Made by a program: the position numbers and the translations under genes | Source: Hemerocallis citrina | Taxonomy: Eukaryota; Streptophyta; Magnoliopsida; Asparagales; Asphodelaceae | Length of the DNA stretch: 64,000 nucleotides | Direction of reading: 5' to 3' | Assembly (NCBI GenBank): GCA_017893485.1 | Contig: CM030360.1 | Location: 145,080,516-145,144,515 of the forward strand | In this document: piece by piece, positions 1 to 9,806 of the stretch | Numbering within the stretch: the stretch's first letter is position 1 | Layout of the letters: every line of letters begins with the position of its first letter | Notes under the pieces: model-generated | What the model was told of the DNA's origin: nothing | The model's database searches: none | Seen by the model: the letters and a program-made list of their open reading frames with translations, nothing else

Positions 1-1005
1 AAAAATAAATGAGATGTCAGGAGCATACTCGGGTCGATGGGGCTTAGGCCGGACCCGAACAACACCTCCTCCGTCAACTCCCTCCAACTCAACAGCGGAA
101 GGGCCATTATCTTCCTCGCCACCTCCTCCTCGGCCTCAGACAATACAGGGTCGGCTCGCGCAAATTTCGGCACCTCCACTTTCCACCGGGTCGGAATGTG
201 CCGAATCGCCTCGCCCCTTATTATAAAATACTTCTCTTTCCAACCCTTAATTGAGTCGGGGTTTTCTATAATCCTAACACCCTTCCTCGGCCCCAAGTAG
301 TACCGATACTCCGTCTTGTGCTGCCTGTTTATCCGATACATTCTTCGGAAGACCGTTAGATCCGGCTCTACTTCGGCTCTGTAGCACTGGAGCAAGAAAG
401 CGTTCACGTGACGCCATGTGTTCGGCATGAATTGGGTCGGCGCGGGGCAGAACCAGCCGAGGATCTGAAGGATGAAAGGATGCTGTGGGAAACGTAGCCC
501 GGCATTCAAGGAGTCGAAGTCGAACATGCACATATCCGACGATGACAACTTGGAATGCGCTCGCATCCCGGGACCTGGGGAGCATCAGTTTGTACTCCGG
601 AGGGATGACGAAGGCCTTTCTTATCCGAAGTAGATCCTTCTCGGACAACACCGAAATGAGCTCGTCGGCTTCGGTGGGAAGGGCCGGGTTAGGTTCCTCG
701 ACGATCTTCGACTTCCCATAGATCGCTTTCTCCAAAAGGTCGCCCTCGTACTGCCGAACCCCCGAATGCCCGGACAGGACAGAAGGATATCGTCCCATCT
801 CGGGAGCTTGCTTCTGGTTTTGCACGACCACCTCAACCACGGGGGATTGGGTCTCCACCCTCCTCTTCTTCTTCCCCTGCCTCGCCTCGGCTACAGACGG
901 TTCGGCAACCTGTTTACCCTTTCTCCGGATCTCTGACCTCCTCCTCTCCTCGGCACCATCATCGCCCGAGGACGAGGCCCCACTCCCCGAGTTCACTCGA
1001 GACAT
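1..1005 (-). pseudogene. Antisense extra ORF of the Tat element, gypsy-type transposase domain, frameshifted
   Basis: The reading frame opens at ATG 1003-1005 with a Ser/Gly-rich then basic N terminus (RRKGKQ, KKKRR look like nuclear signals). Around residues 110-145 it reads EKDLLRIRKAFVIPPEYKLMLP, the usual entry to the plant 'transposase (putative) gypsy type' domain (PF04195 family). Near position 580 the homologous reading moves to another frame, which continues to the window edge with FDFDSLNAGLRFPQHPF, FMPNTWRHVNAFLLQCYRAE and YYLGPRKG, all typical of that family. One frameshift therefore divides the gene, and its C terminus lies off the window. Upstream (1006-1272) there is a TATA-like ATAAG near 1212 and a pyrimidine-rich leader, so it may have had its own promoter. 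The function of these ORFs is unknown. Confidence 0.65.
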
Positions 1006-1300
1006 CTCTAGAAAAAAGGCTTAGACTAAGTAAACTGACCTTTGAAGTGACGTTCACGGTCGGAATGCGCTCGCCGAAAATCGCCTGGCCCACGCGACAG
1101 CTAACAGCAACGCCTTGGAGCGAAAGTCGCCGCTAGCAGAGAACTTAGAGAACAAAAGTGAAGACTTGAGAGTAAAGAGTAAGAAATGAGCTTGGGAGTG
1201 GGGGTGAAAACTTATAACCCCTAAAAATGTTGGGCCTCCTTGGGAAACGTAAAAAGCCCACAAAGAAGCCAAAGCGACAAGCGGAAAGTTGCGACGTTAC
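1006..1300 (-). promoter_or_regulatory. Possible promoter and leader of the antisense ORF
   Basis: Read on the minus strand, a TATA-like GGTTATAAGTTTT lies near 1210-1220. It is followed by a CT-rich leader and then by a possible leader intron: AAAGGTCAG near 1040 and TTTCTAGAG just before the ATG at 1005. Extra ORFs of Tat elements have been reported to carry their own promoters. Here it is only an inference from motif order. Confidence 0.3.
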
Positions 1301-1438
1301 GAGAAGCAAAAAACTCTTCAAATCACTAAGTCGACGACTCGGCCACCGGTCTGCCGAGCCGAGCTATCGAACAGCCCGGCTGAGCAACCGAGCTACTGCG
1401 CCCTTTCAAAACAATGGAATCAGCACCTCAGCCAAACA

Positions 1439-2276
1439 GCCCTGATGCGCCGAGCCGAGATGACGAGGTACCGACCCTCGTATATGGAGAAAAATCATCC
1501 CGAGGCGAAGTCACCGTCGGATCTCTCCAAAATCCGCGACGAAATCTGATGGACGGTTCAGATTGCGCCACGCCCACAAAACGACAAGATAACGTTTTCT
1601 CGTGATCTGAACCCCATCCTCATGATGCGCGCCATGATGAACGGCCCAGATCCGGCCACGCGTATCTTCCGAGCTGCCTGCCATCGGCTTGCCCAGCCGA
1701 GCTACCGAACAGCTCAGCCGAGCAGCCGAGCTACTAGGCACGGAAGGGTGGAACCCTCTGACATTTCCTTCGAAACAGCCAACTCAGCACCTCGGCCAAA
1801 TAGCCCTGATGCGCCGAGCCGAGATGACGAGGTACCGACCCTCGTATATGGAAAAAAATCATCCCGAGGCGAAGTCACCGTCGGATCTCTCCAAAATCCG
1901 CGACGAAATCTGATGGACGGTTCAGATTGCGCCACGCCCACAAAACGACAAGATAACGTTTTCTCGTGATCTGAACCCCATCCTCGTGATGCGCGCCATG
2001 ATGAACGGCCCAGATCCGGCCATGCGTATCTTCCGAGCTGCCTGCCATCGGCTTGCCCAGCCGAGCTACCGAACAGCTCAGCCGAGCAGCCGAGCTACTA
2101 GGCACGGAAGGGTGGAACCCTCTGACATTTCCTTCGAAACAGCCAACTCAGCACCTCAGCCAAACAGCCCTGATGCGCCGAGCTGAGATGACGAGGTACC
2201 GACCCTCGTATATGGAGAAAAATCATCCCGAGGCGAAGTCACCGTCGGATCTCTCCAAAATCCGCGACGAAATATG
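1439..2276 (+). repeat. 364-bp tandem repeat, about 2.3 copies
   Basis: Units begin at 1439, 1803 and 2167 with AGCCCTGATGCGCCGAGC and repeat at exactly 364 bp with few differences. Each unit has many CCGAGC boxes and the stretch AAACGACAAGATAACGTTTT. The same stretch occurs in the reverse complement in the other Tat element (about 8945, 9590 and 10250). Satellite-like repeats upstream of the 3' LTR are common in Tat/Ogre elements. ORFs across the units are repeat shadows. Confidence 0.9.
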
Positions 2277-2840
2277 ATGGATGGTTCAGATTGTGCCACG
2301 TCCACTAAACGACAAGATAGCGTTTTATGGGGATCCACGCTGAGATGGACGGCCCAGATGATGCCACGTCCCTCGGATCCTCCGAACCGAGGCACTGACC
2401 CTCCGGGTCGAAGCGCTAATCCACCGAGCCGAGGAACCAATCCTCCGAGCCGACCCATGCACCTCGTAGAGGGCAAGGCCGAGCCGAGGTGACGAGGTAC
2501 CGACCCTCGTATATGGCGAAAAAACACGCCGACCCATATCAACCGTTGGATCTCGTGAAAAAACGTGCTCGTCATGATGGACGGCCCAGATTCTGCCACG
2601 TCCACTAAACGACAAGATAGCGTTTTATGGGGATCCATGCTGAGATGGACGGCCCAGATGACGCCACATCCCTCGGATCCTCCGAACCGAGGCACCGACC
2701 CATCTAGCCAGGGAGTTGAGTCTCCGAGCCGAGGTGCCGACCCTCGTATACGGCGAAAAAGTCTGCCGAGGAACAAGGACCGTCTGATCGTTCAGAAATT
2801 CGTGCTCCACGCTGACCAAAGGCCCAGATGACGCCACGTC
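2276..2840 (+). repeat. 300-bp tandem repeat, about 1.9 copies
   Basis: The segment ending TTTTATGGGGATCCACGC at 2340 recurs at exactly +300 (ending 2640), followed by the same CGGATCCTCCGAACCGAGGC. The unit shares its core (CCACGTCCACTAAACGACAAGATAGCG) in diverged form with the adjacent 364-bp unit, so the two arrays are related. Confidence 0.85.
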
Positions 2841-3248
2841 ATAAATCGGTATTTAAAAATTGATTTTTATTTATTTAAATCGTTTTATTTATTTAAAAAT
2901 TGCGAAAAAATTGCTAAAAAATCGGGAAAATTGGCAAAAAATTCTAGAAAATAATTAAAAATTCGGAGGGATATTTTCAAACCCCCGAACAAACAATTAT
3001 TGCCTAGAATATACGACTAAGACCCCTGAGCGATTAGTTAACACATCGCAAAATTAAATAAACAGCCCGGAAAAAATAGATAAAAACTCAATACACCACA
3101 TTGCTTCAAAAAAGAAGGAGTTACCTTACCACCCGCTTCGGGATTCAAAATCACCCATTCGGACTCCGATACAACCCCACTAGCCACTAAAACAGTCAAA
3201 CTACTCCTCAAAGACTGATCGCCCTCAGCCTTTGGGAGTGGGGGGCTC
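2841..3248 (+). other. AT-rich spacer and polypurine tract before the Tat 3' LTR
   Basis: 2841-2960 is TTTATTTA-rich with no reading frame. The rest is unremarkable until the purine-rich TTTGGGAGTGGGGGGCTCG that abuts the LTR start at 3249, where a polypurine tract is expected. The other Tat element has the matching sequence (reverse of 7224-7245) in the same place. Confidence 0.6.
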
Positions 3249-3843
3249 GTGATATGGCTAAAAATAGGGGTTTAATCGAGACCGTCCAAATTGGGCACGA
3301 ATCCTGAAGTCCGGGGGTAAGACAGTAATTTCACCTACAAGTGGGTCAGAAGCAGATACTGGGTTTCCACCTCACAGATCCAATAACCCGCGAATAGATC
3401 CACCTCAACTGGGTGCGGGTTTCAACTCGCAACAAACCCGATCCGACAGGATAGAATTAGGGTTTCTGATTAATATTAATCAACGGCCCTGATTCATATC
3501 TATCCTTTCACTGGGGATTAAGGATTACATTCCTTATCTATACACAAGGAATTACATGCCTAATCTGTTCCCTAAGACGCCTATAAATACCCCCCATCCA
3601 TCTCCATTGAGGGGTAATCAATCTTTCTCCAATTTTTGCGCTCTTTCATAATCTCTCTGATTACTGACTTGAGCGTCGGAGGGTGCGTCGCCGGGAACAA
3701 CCCCGGTGTCTCGCACTTTTTGCAGGTGTACGGCGGGAGCGACGATCGTACCCCGACGGAACAGGTATACAGGTTTACTATTCAGTTTTCCTAAGAATCC
3801 ACAAATTCTATCTGTTTGCCCCCACACCAAAATTAGCGGCAAT
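3249..3843 (+). repeat. 3' LTR of the plus-strand Tat element (595 bp)
   Basis: It begins TGATATGGCTAAAAATAGG and ends near AGCGGCAATA, where a terminal CA appears mutated to TA. A TATA box (CTATAAATA) is at 3581-3589, followed by the R/U5-type stretch ACTGACTTGAGCGTCGGAGG. It matches the two minus-strand LTRs at 6609-7223 and 13366-13957 along its length. The GTAAT that follows is probably the right-hand target duplication. Confidence 0.85.
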
Positions 3844-4360
3844 AGTAATAATAAATACAATAACATTAAAAATAATAATAACAATAATGATACAAGTAAT
3901 AAAAACCATGATAATAAAATAATAAAAACAAATAATAATAACAATAATCAAAATCATCATAACCATACATGTACTAATAATATAATAAAATAAAAATATG
4001 AACAATACTAATAATAATGATAATACATACATGACAAATAGAATTCAACACATTCATGAAAATAATGCAATAATAAAAATAATGATAACATTAAAAATAA
4101 TATCAATAATGATAATAATAATAATGATAATAGCATTAATAACAATAATATCAATAAAGTAACAGTAATAATAATAATAATAATAAAATAATAAGAGTAC
4201 TAAAGGTAACGAAACAATAATATTAACATCAATTGAAATGGCAATACTAATAAAAATACCAATAATAACAAAAATATTCCTTTACCATCAGTTTCATTAT
4301 ATAAGTAACGAGCCTTGACATATCAATTAGTAATAGGATGAAAATCTTGCCTCTCTAACA

Positions 4361-4515
4361 TCAAGTTGCATGTTTGCCTTCACGACATCAGGTTGCAGGT
4401 TGCCATCCGGATATTCGGTTGCACATTGTGCCACCCCGATATCCAGTTGCAATTTGCCTCCATTGACATCGAGTTTCATATTTGCCATCTCGAGATTAGG
4501 TTGCACCAAAGTGGT
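4361..4515 (-). repeat. 27-bp-type repeat encoding a 9-residue motif, copy 0
   Basis: Five to six degenerate units of the form acatcaggttgcaggttgcc are head to tail. Read on the minus strand they stay in one open frame: KLDVNGGK, LQLDIGVAQ, CATEYPDGN, LQPDVVKAN, MQLDVREA. The sister copies are at 18184-18335 and 24721-24870, and a diverged homologue is at 62457-62605 in the second LARD family. Its role is unknown. Confidence 0.8.
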
Positions 4516-5725
4516 GAAATGTATATAAAATTGAGCATGCTCAGGCTCAAAACAAATTAATAATAATAAAAGTAACGATAAAAATAATAATACCAATAAC
4601 AAGAATAATAACAAAATATCGATACTAATAACAATGATAATAACAATGATAATAACAATGATCATAACAATGATCATAACAATAACAATAACAGCAATCG
4701 CAAAAAGAATGATAGCCATAATAATAGTAATAACATTAATATTAAAATATTAATAACACTAGTAAAAGTAATAATGCAAGACAAAATATAGTTCGGGCTC
4801 AACTTTTTTTTGTGGAAGTAATTCATCATTGACAACAATAATAAAATAATGAAAACAATAATAAGAATATCAATAGTAGTAACAACAATAATAATACTGG
4901 TAATGCTAATGAAAATAATAACAATAAAATAATAGTAGTAATAATAGCATTACACAACAAAATAAGAATTTGTCTTATCAAAATAATCCAGTAGAAATAT
5001 ATAGTCGATCAAAAATAAAAAGTGAAGTTAAAATACATCATTGTTCGGGATAACAAAATCTTTGTTGAGAAACATTTTTATAGAAGATCGAAAATAAATA
5101 TAACAATTAATAATCGAAATATAGAAAGTATTCGGGAAATAAATAAATAGATTAATAAATAAATAAATATAAAGAGGAAAAATAGGTAGGAGAAAAATGA
5201 ATCTATGCCCAATAAAGAGTTAAAGAGGAGGATGACTAGAAGGGACAAAAGAAAATTAAGGAATTGAATACGAAGGAAGAAGGATGAGGGGCAAAATCAG
5301 AATTGAAGAGAATATAGCAGGGAAGAAATAACCAACATGATACTCAATATGAATCAACAAATGAAGATGAATGCAAGGCAGGGAAGCAATAAATGACACT
5401 CGAGCTGAAATAGGAAGGGATCAGCGAGGCAAGCAGAAATAAGAGATTGCTTGCACCGGAAGCAAAAGAACATGGGTACGGAAAGAATGAATTGTACCCA
5501 ATAAGGAATCAACAAATATGGACAACTGAAAGAGATGGAAGGAAACATGGAATTCAAAGAATTGAACATGAAGGAATAAAAATAGATGGGATAAGACTGG
5601 TGTCCAGATCGAGTTGATTATCAAATTATTCATGTGGTTGCATGGCCTGTTTAATGTTGAGTTAATCCTGACTGAGTCAAGCCTGTCTAATGTATTAGTC
5701 AAACTAACACATTAGCCAAACCTAA

Positions 5726-5737
5726 GCTCTGATACCA
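5726..5737 (-). promoter_or_regulatory. Primer binding site, LARD copy 1
   Basis: The complement reads TGGTATCAGAGC, matching the 3' end of initiator tRNA-Met. It lies 10 bp from the LTR edge at 5748. It is intact here and at 26070-26081, and altered at 19544-19555 (TGATATCAGAGC). Confidence 0.85.
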
Positions 5738-6349
5738 CTAAAAACCTTGTCATGCCCCGCTTCCCCAAATATGGAATACGAGCGCGTGACGAAGCCCAGC
5801 GAATGATATAAGTATGCCAACTCATATCATCCATAAGCTGTAGGATCGACTCAGCATCATAACATGAATATAACAAGATTTATATATAACCAAGTATGTA
5901 TGAATAATTTATTAAGCAACAAAAAAAACAATTGGAACAATAATAATATTCAATTAGTTTTCAAGTCTGGATCAAATGTAAAACTCGGAAACGTAGCCCG
6001 TTACAAGTCTTAAGTAGCAAGAACAAATAATTCAAGAAAAACAATTAATCTAAACAAGTCCTGCCTCCACTTGAAAGCTAAAATTTCTGCTCACCAATCC
6101 CAGCAGGTAGCTCGTCTCCAAAGTCTGCTTAATAACTAAAAACGAATAAAATAGGGAAAACAAGAGAAAATGCTCTTAGTACAAGCTAGGGCCACAAATA
6201 GTAAAAATGAGTACAAGTAATGGGGAACAGGAATTGGAATCAAGAATGTAACAGGGATACATCAAGTAATGGAAAAACCAAGAACTAACTAGCAAGAGGG
6301 ACATCTTAGTAAACGGGCTGGATAACAATTGTCAATGGCAAAACACATG

Positions 6350-6600
6350 ACAAGTGAACCTGTAGGGGTATCTAACATCAAGTGACAAGTCTCAAATCTA
6401 GTATCATGTAACAAGTGCCAAGTCTAGTGTCAAAATTTTATTTCAAGTGTCAAGTCTCAAGTAACAAGTTGTCGAGTATCAGGTAACAAGTTGTCAAGTT
6501 CAAGTTTCATGTTTCAAGTCTCATGTATCATGTTTCATGTATCATGTAATCAAGTATTAAGTAACAGGTGTCATGTTCAAGTCTTGTAGTTATTACTATC
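6350..6600. repeat. CAAGT/CATGT microrepeat in LARD LTR
   Basis: About 250 bp in which short words such as caagtg, caagtct, tcatgt and aacaag recur every 8-14 bp. It is found in the sister LTRs at about 20180-20400 and 26720-26940. No reading frame or defined unit is evident. Confidence 0.7.
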
Positions 6601-6603
6601 TAG

Positions 6604-6608
6604 GTAGC
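6604..6608. repeat. Target site duplication, left (GTAGC)
   Basis: It matches 13958-13962 exactly and flanks the Tat element at 6609-13957. The sister LTRs show the uninterrupted site near 20421 (GTAGC) and 26960 (GTAAC). Confidence 0.95.
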
Positions 6609-7223
6609 TGTTGCCGCTGAATCTGGTGTGGGGCAAACAGATAGTATTTGTGAATTCTTGGAAAACTTTGAATAGCAAACCTGTTACCTGTTCCGCCGGA
6701 GTTTGACCGTTGCTCCCGCCGTTCACCTGTAAAAAGTGCGAGACACCGAGGTTTTTCCCGGCGATGCACCCTCCAACGCTCAAGTCAGTAATCAGGAATG
6801 ATTATGAAAGAGCGCAAAAACTGGCAAAAGATTGATCACCTCTTAATAGTGGTGGATGGGGGGATATTTATAGTCGCCTTAGGAATCAGATTAGGAATGT
6901 AATCCCTGTCAGATTAGGAATGTAATCCCTGTGATCAGATAAGGAATGTAATCCCTAATTCTCAGTGAAAGGATAGATGTGAATCAGGGCCGTTGATTAG
7001 TATTAATCAGAAACCCTAATTCTATCCTGCTTGATCGGGTTCATTTCGGGTTGGGACCCGTACCCAGTTGAGGTGGATCCGTTCGTGGGTTATTGGGTCT
7101 TGAAGGAAGACCCAGTTCCCTTTTCAGACCCGTTAGTAGGTGAAATTACCATTTTACCCCTGAGCTTTAAGATTCGTGTCCGATGTGAACGGTCTCGATT
7201 TAATCCTATTGTTAGCCATATCA
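6609..7223 (-). repeat. 3' LTR of the gag-only Tat element (615 bp)
   Basis: It starts (plus) TGTTGCCGCTGAATCTGG and ends AGCCATATCA, giving TG...CA ends. A TATA box (complement of ATTTATA) is at 6866-6872. It differs from the 5' LTR mainly by a duplicated 'attaggaatgtaatccct' segment near 6890-6930. Confidence 0.9.
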
Positions 7224-7633
7224 TGAGCCACCCACTCCTGGAGATTGAGTTTTATAGTCTTCGAGGAGTAGTTTTGTTGTTCTAATGGTGTACGGGATTT
7301 TATCGGTGTTCTTAAGGGAGTTCGGAATCTTGCTCGGGGTGTAACGTTGTTATTTTGGGCTTGTAAAATACCCAAAAATATCCTCAGAATTTTCTGGATT
7401 TTTGGTGATTTTTCCAGATTTTTCTGAATTTTTTCTCATTTTTTTGAATTTTTTATTCATTTTTCGAATTAAATAATTAATTATCGAAAATATTAATTAA
7501 TTATTCTAATTTAATAATTATTTTTCCAGAATTTTAAAATAATTTTTCTGAATTAATAATTATTTTTAGAATTTTTAATTAATTTTTTTTGATTTTTTAA
7601 ATATTTTTCGGATTTTTTAAATAATTAAAACAA

Positions 7634-7673
<40 letters not shown>

Positions 7674-7687
7674 ATTAAATATTACCT
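7224..7687 (-). other. Polypurine tract and AT-rich spacer
   Basis: The complement of 7224-7245 reads GGAGTGGGTGGCTCA next to the LTR, a polypurine tract. 7380-7685 is AT-rich and ends in an AAAT/AAAC run (7630-7675). There is no gene. Confidence 0.65.
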
Positions 7688-7866
7688 CGACACGTGGCGC
7701 GTTCCTGAGCGTCGATCATGATCAGATGTGCGCGCATCGCAAAGCAGATCACGTTTGGACACGTGGCACGTTTCTAAGCGTCGATCATGATAAGATGTGC
7801 GCGCATCGCAAAGCAGATCACGTTTGGACACGTGACACGTTTCTGAGCGTCGATCGTGTCGTGATG
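7688..7866. repeat. 69-bp tandem repeat with CACGTG boxes, 2.5 copies
   Basis: Units start at 7691, 7760 and 7829 with CACGTGGCGC, CACGTGGCAC and CACGTGACAC, a constant 69-bp period. Each carries a perfect CACGTG (G-box core) and GCGTCGATCATGATC. A long minus frame that crosses the array (7682-8611) is compositional. Confidence 0.9.
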
Positions 7867-8960
7867 CGATTTTTGAAAAGATCGGACGGCGCGTGTAGCT
7901 CGGCAACATTTTTCTCCAATTTTGAGCTCGGATTCCGAGCAACTTCGTGCACATTTCTTGTAGCTCGGATCCGACCTCGGATGTGAGGCCACGTGGCATC
8001 GCCACGTGGCATATATGTATATTTTTTTTTCTTTTTTCTTCCTCCTTCACGCCCAGTTTTTCTTCCTCCCTCTTTCTTTGTTTCCTTCCTTCTTCTTCTT
8101 CATTTCTCGTCTCCCCTTCTTCTTCGACCATCCCTTCGCTCCCGAACTCGTCTCGTCGTGAAGCTCGGCAAAAGAGCTCGGAGATGGAGTCGAGAGGAGG
8201 CGTCGAGCTCGGCAAGGAGAAGAGAGCGCTTGCCGATGGCTTGGCGAGGGAGGAGCTCGAGCTCGGAGCTTTGGAGGAGTGGAGCTCGGCGCGAAGTCGT
8301 TCGGAGCTCGTGATTGACGAAGAGGTCGCTCGAGCATGGAAGGAGTTTGGCTCGGCATTGTGGAGAGCTCGGAGGGCGGCGAGCTCGTCAATGGATCTGT
8401 GGTCGAGCTCGGCGAGGGGAGTTCGTGAACTCAGACCGAGGCGGGGCTCGGCATGGTGAACGACCTCGACGAACGGAGTGGAGCTAGCCGTTGGAGGAGG
8501 AGCTCGGTGGAGGTGAGCTCGGCAGTGAAGCTTCGTCGAGGAATTCGACAAGGTCAGCAATGGAGATGCGTGAGCTTGGCGAGGTAGGTTGACAATGGTG
8601 GAGCTCGACATGGAGTTTTGGGTTCAACGAAGCTTGAAGATGAGTTGGGTTTTGTTCTCTTTGGTTTTGGTTTTGGCGCCAAACTAGCTGAAGATGGGAG
8701 GGGATGGGTGTTCGGGTTCGGATCACTTAACGGGTCCGAACCCAACCCTGGTGCCTTTTTCAACTTTTTCTTCCTCACTGCTTCTTGTTCGGCAAATCCG
8801 AATGCGGATTTTGAGGCAAATTTTTTGGCCATTTTGCAGCTCGGTAGGACAGTAGCTCGAATTGGAGATTTGAACTACGCGGCTTGATTTGGACGGTTGA
8901 TCACGATCGTGGCGCGAATCACGAGACAAGAGGCTCAAATTTCTAGAAAACGTTATCTTG
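7867..8960. repeat. GAGCTCGG-rich low-complexity region
   Basis: The word AGCTCGG recurs at short irregular spacing, most densely at 8160-8620. A CT-rich run is at 8025-8130. The motif is the reverse complement of the CCGAGCT boxes of the other Tat element at 1330-2200. No credible protein is encoded. Confidence 0.7.
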
Positions 8961-9806
8961 TCGTTTTGTGGAGACGTGGCGCAATCTGAGCCGTTCATCA
9001 CCTTTTGCGCGATTTTCGTAAAGATCCAACAGTTGGAGTTGCTTGGTATCGTTTTTCTTCACTTTCGAGGGTCGGATTGGCACTTGCTCGGAATCCGAGC
9101 GAAGTGGCTCGGTTTTTCCCTAGCGCGAGTGGCTCGGCTCAGATTTCCGAGCTATTCAGCGCAGCTGTATTGCGATCCACTTTCCCAGTGCCACGGAGGT
9201 CCGATCGGGGCGTGCGACCCCTCGTTTCGAAGCTAATTCGAAGATCTACAACTTCTCTTTAGGAGTGGGATGAAGGTTCACCCTCCTTCATGGTTAAAAT
9301 AGCCCCGCAACATCCTTGTCTTCATGAAGTTGAGGAGTGTTTTGTTCTTGAGGATTTTGGAAGGGGAGCTCCACTCCTAGGGGCGGAGAAGTTGTGTTAG
9401 GAAGACCCTTGTGCCAGGAAGACCCTTGTAAGATGTGCTAGGAAGATGTGCTAGGAAGACCCCAGGGGCGGAGAAGGGGCGCGAGTGGCTCGGATTGCTA
9501 GTCGCTCGGCTCGGAATACCGAGCGATGTGGAGCGATCTGAGCCGTCGGATCTCAGCGCGGATCTCGAGGCGGGCACAGTTTTCAAGAAAACACTATCTT
9601 GTCGCGTAGTGGTGCTGGCATGATCTGAGCCGTCTGATCGAAATCTTACGCGAATTTTGAGGGGAAAGTCGTTTTTCTCCATTTCGTAGCTCGGATTGGC
9701 ACTTGCTCGGAATCCGAGCGAAATGGCTCGGTTTTTCCCTCGCGCGAGTGGCTCGGATCGCCTGTCGCTCGGATTTTGGTTTCGAGGGACGTGGGGAGTC
9801 ATTTGG
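8961..9806. other. Tat element spacer with diverged copies of the core repeat
   Basis: Copies of the ACGTTATCTTGTCGTTTTGT-type segment are near 8945-8975 and 9585-9610. Short direct repeats (gaagaccc, gatgtgctagga) are at 9405-9470. The segment 9585-9740 recurs in diverged form at 10245-10400, about 657 bp further on. No gene is seen. Confidence 0.6.

Larger units (their letters stand above)
1..3843 (+). mobile_element. Tat-type Ty3/gypsy LTR retrotransposon, right (3') part only
   Basis: This is the 3' end of a plus-strand LTR element whose gag-pol lies left of the window. In order it holds an antisense extra ORF (1-1005), tandem repeats rich in CCGAGC (about 1300-2840), an AT-rich stretch (2841-2960), a spacer, a polypurine tract (about 3231-3248) and an LTR (3249-3843). 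The same order, read in reverse, occurs in the Tat element at 6609-13957, which supports the assignment. An antisense ORF between pol and the 3' LTR is known for the Tat lineage. The element is inserted in the AAT-rich internal region of the LARD array: the sequence after 3843 matches the sister copies at about 17707 and 24198. The left target duplication is outside the window. Confidence 0.75.
3844..5747 (-). other. LARD internal region, copy 0 (left-truncated)
   Basis: This is AAT/ATT-rich low-complexity DNA (about 3844-4320 and 4560-4980) around the 27-bp-type repeat at 4361-4515, then a mixed region and the primer site at 5726-5737. Minus-strand frames here are runs of hydrophobic codons forced by ATT repeats and are not credible proteins. 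It is truncated on the left by insertion of the Tat element. Confidence 0.8.

Noticed and set aside
3808..4032. Hydrophobic minus-strand frames resembling membrane proteins in AAT-rich DNA (also 17613-17919, 24105-24410, 18499-18807)
   Set aside because: ATT/ATA/TTA triplet runs force Ile, Leu and Tyr codons in any frame. No start context, domain or conservation beyond the repeat.
7682..8611. 309-codon minus-strand frame in the gag-only Tat element
   Set aside because: It runs across 69-bp repeats and GAGCTCGG repeats; composition is Ser/Arg/Glu from repeated words, and overlapping plus-strand frames are equally long.
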